DNA from: Allorhizobium ampelinum S4
GTDB taxonomy: Bacteria; Pseudomonadota; Alphaproteobacteria; Rhizobiales; Rhizobiaceae
Reading direction: 5' to 3'
DNA: 64,000 nucleotides
NCBI RefSeq assembly: GCF_000016285.1
Contig: NC_011984.1
Location: forward strand, 62,001-126,000
Below are positions 63,793 to 64,000 of the stretch, piece after piece. How positions within the stretch are numbered: position 1 is the first letter of the stretch; each line of letters opens with the position of its first letter. The position numbers and the translations under genes are program-made. Below the pieces are notes generated by a model. The model made no database searches and was not told where the DNA came from. It was given only the letters and a program-made list of their open reading frames with translations.

Positions 63793-64000
63793 ATGAGCAA
63801 CGATCCCTTTACGCTCGATATGTTCGGCAATACTGCACTCTCGTCTGCCCTCGGCCTCGGTGTGACCGCTTTCGGCAGTATTGCCTCCGAAGCTGCCAAT
63901 GACGACAATCCCGAACCCACACCGCCGGCACCCGCCTCGGCCATGCGGCCCGTTGGCGTTCAGGCCCCTATTGCACGCAAACAGGGCGACCGTGAAAACT
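63793..64000 (+). CDS. Start of a plasmid protein running off the window (possibly the large helicase/methylase-type protein)
   Basis: Open from ATG 63793 (AAGGAG upstream) to the edge: MSNDPFTLDMFGNTALSSAL, then GLGVTAFGSIASEAANDD and a Pro/Ala-rich linker. On rhizobial plasmids an N terminus of this kind, downstream of DUF1419/DUF3085 genes, belongs to a very large strawberry-notch-like helicase/methylase protein. That identity is from memory of the gene order. Only 69 residues are visible, and no domain can be seen. Confidence 0.6.
   Translation, partial: MSNDPFTLDMFGNTALSSALGLGVTAFGSIASEAANDDNPEPTPPAPASAMRPVGVQAPIARKQGDREN

Noticed and set aside
1..64000. CRISPR array, tRNA, rRNA, prophage or replication genes (repABC)
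   Set aside because: Looked for regular direct repeats, tRNA-like cloverleafs, phage structural genes and RepABC motifs. None was seen in this window.

Overview
The window reads as accessory DNA of a Rhizobiaceae bacterium (Agrobacterium, Allorhizobium, Rhizobium or a close relative), most likely part of a large plasmid or another accessory replicon. The support is direct: a five-gene tartrate locus with the order known from Agrobacterium vitis (ttuABCDE), a right edge carrying the DUF3991/Toprim, DUF1419 and DUF3085 genes typical of rhizobial plasmids, a high density of insertion sequences, and several large ABC-importer catabolic operons. No rRNA, tRNA, CRISPR array or replication origin was seen.

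Layout. 1-0.7 kb: tail of a methyl-accepting chemotaxis protein and its terminator. 0.9-5.7 kb: mobile DNA (IS630 abutting an ISL3 fragment, then an IS66 element with a DUF6429 gene). 6.0-11.9 kb: a four-gene, translationally coupled minus-strand signalling operon (CHASE3-GAF hybrid kinase with three receivers, CheR, CheB, receiver-kinase). 12.2-13.06 kb: two stress-type genes. 13.1-19.4 kb: a decaying conflict/defence-like island with a DUF433/PIN toxin-antitoxin pair, a SLOG-HTH protein with a broken phosphoribosyltransferase partner, a frameshifted trypsin-like protease, an E2/E1-type ThiF protein split by an IS5/IS427 element, and an unrecognised Cys-rich protein.

19.7-25.8 kb: tartrate use (pyruvate kinase, glycerate kinase/hydroxypyruvate reductase, tartrate dehydrogenase and MFS carrier, with a divergent LysR regulator). 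26.2-38.35 kb: two divergent operons sharing a 350-bp regulatory region with two near-identical LacI-type operators. One holds a ribose-type ABC importer, a gluconate-5-dehydrogenase-like SDR and gluconokinase. The other holds a hydantoinase/oxoprolinase pair, a class III aminotransferase and a LacI regulator. They probably degrade one compound with a sugar-acid part and a cyclic amide or amine part.

38.4-42.2 kb: scar tissue, namely an aldo/keto reductase remnant, an IS6 element carrying a nested IS110-family element, an aldehyde dehydrogenase fragment and another IS6 remnant. 42.2-58.0 kb: a second pair of divergent operons around a GntR/UTRA regulator. A peptide-type ABC importer lies on one side. 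On the other are a FrlB-like deglycase, a FrlD-like kinase, a second hydantoinase/oxoprolinase pair, an aspartate dehydrogenase-like enzyme, a threonine-dehydratase-like enzyme and an aminotransferase. This looks like use of an Amadori-type or opine-like sugar-amino-acid conjugate and is the best candidate here for an undescribed catabolic system.

58.1-60.6 kb: broken genes (split CofD/YvcK-like gene, GntR tail, C-terminal piece of DnaE2). 61.2-64 kb: conserved rhizobial plasmid genes ending in the start of a large protein that runs off the window. Many of the broken genes are disrupted by single-base changes, several in homopolymer runs. The long catabolic and signalling genes are intact, which favours real decay over sequencing error, but reads should be checked.
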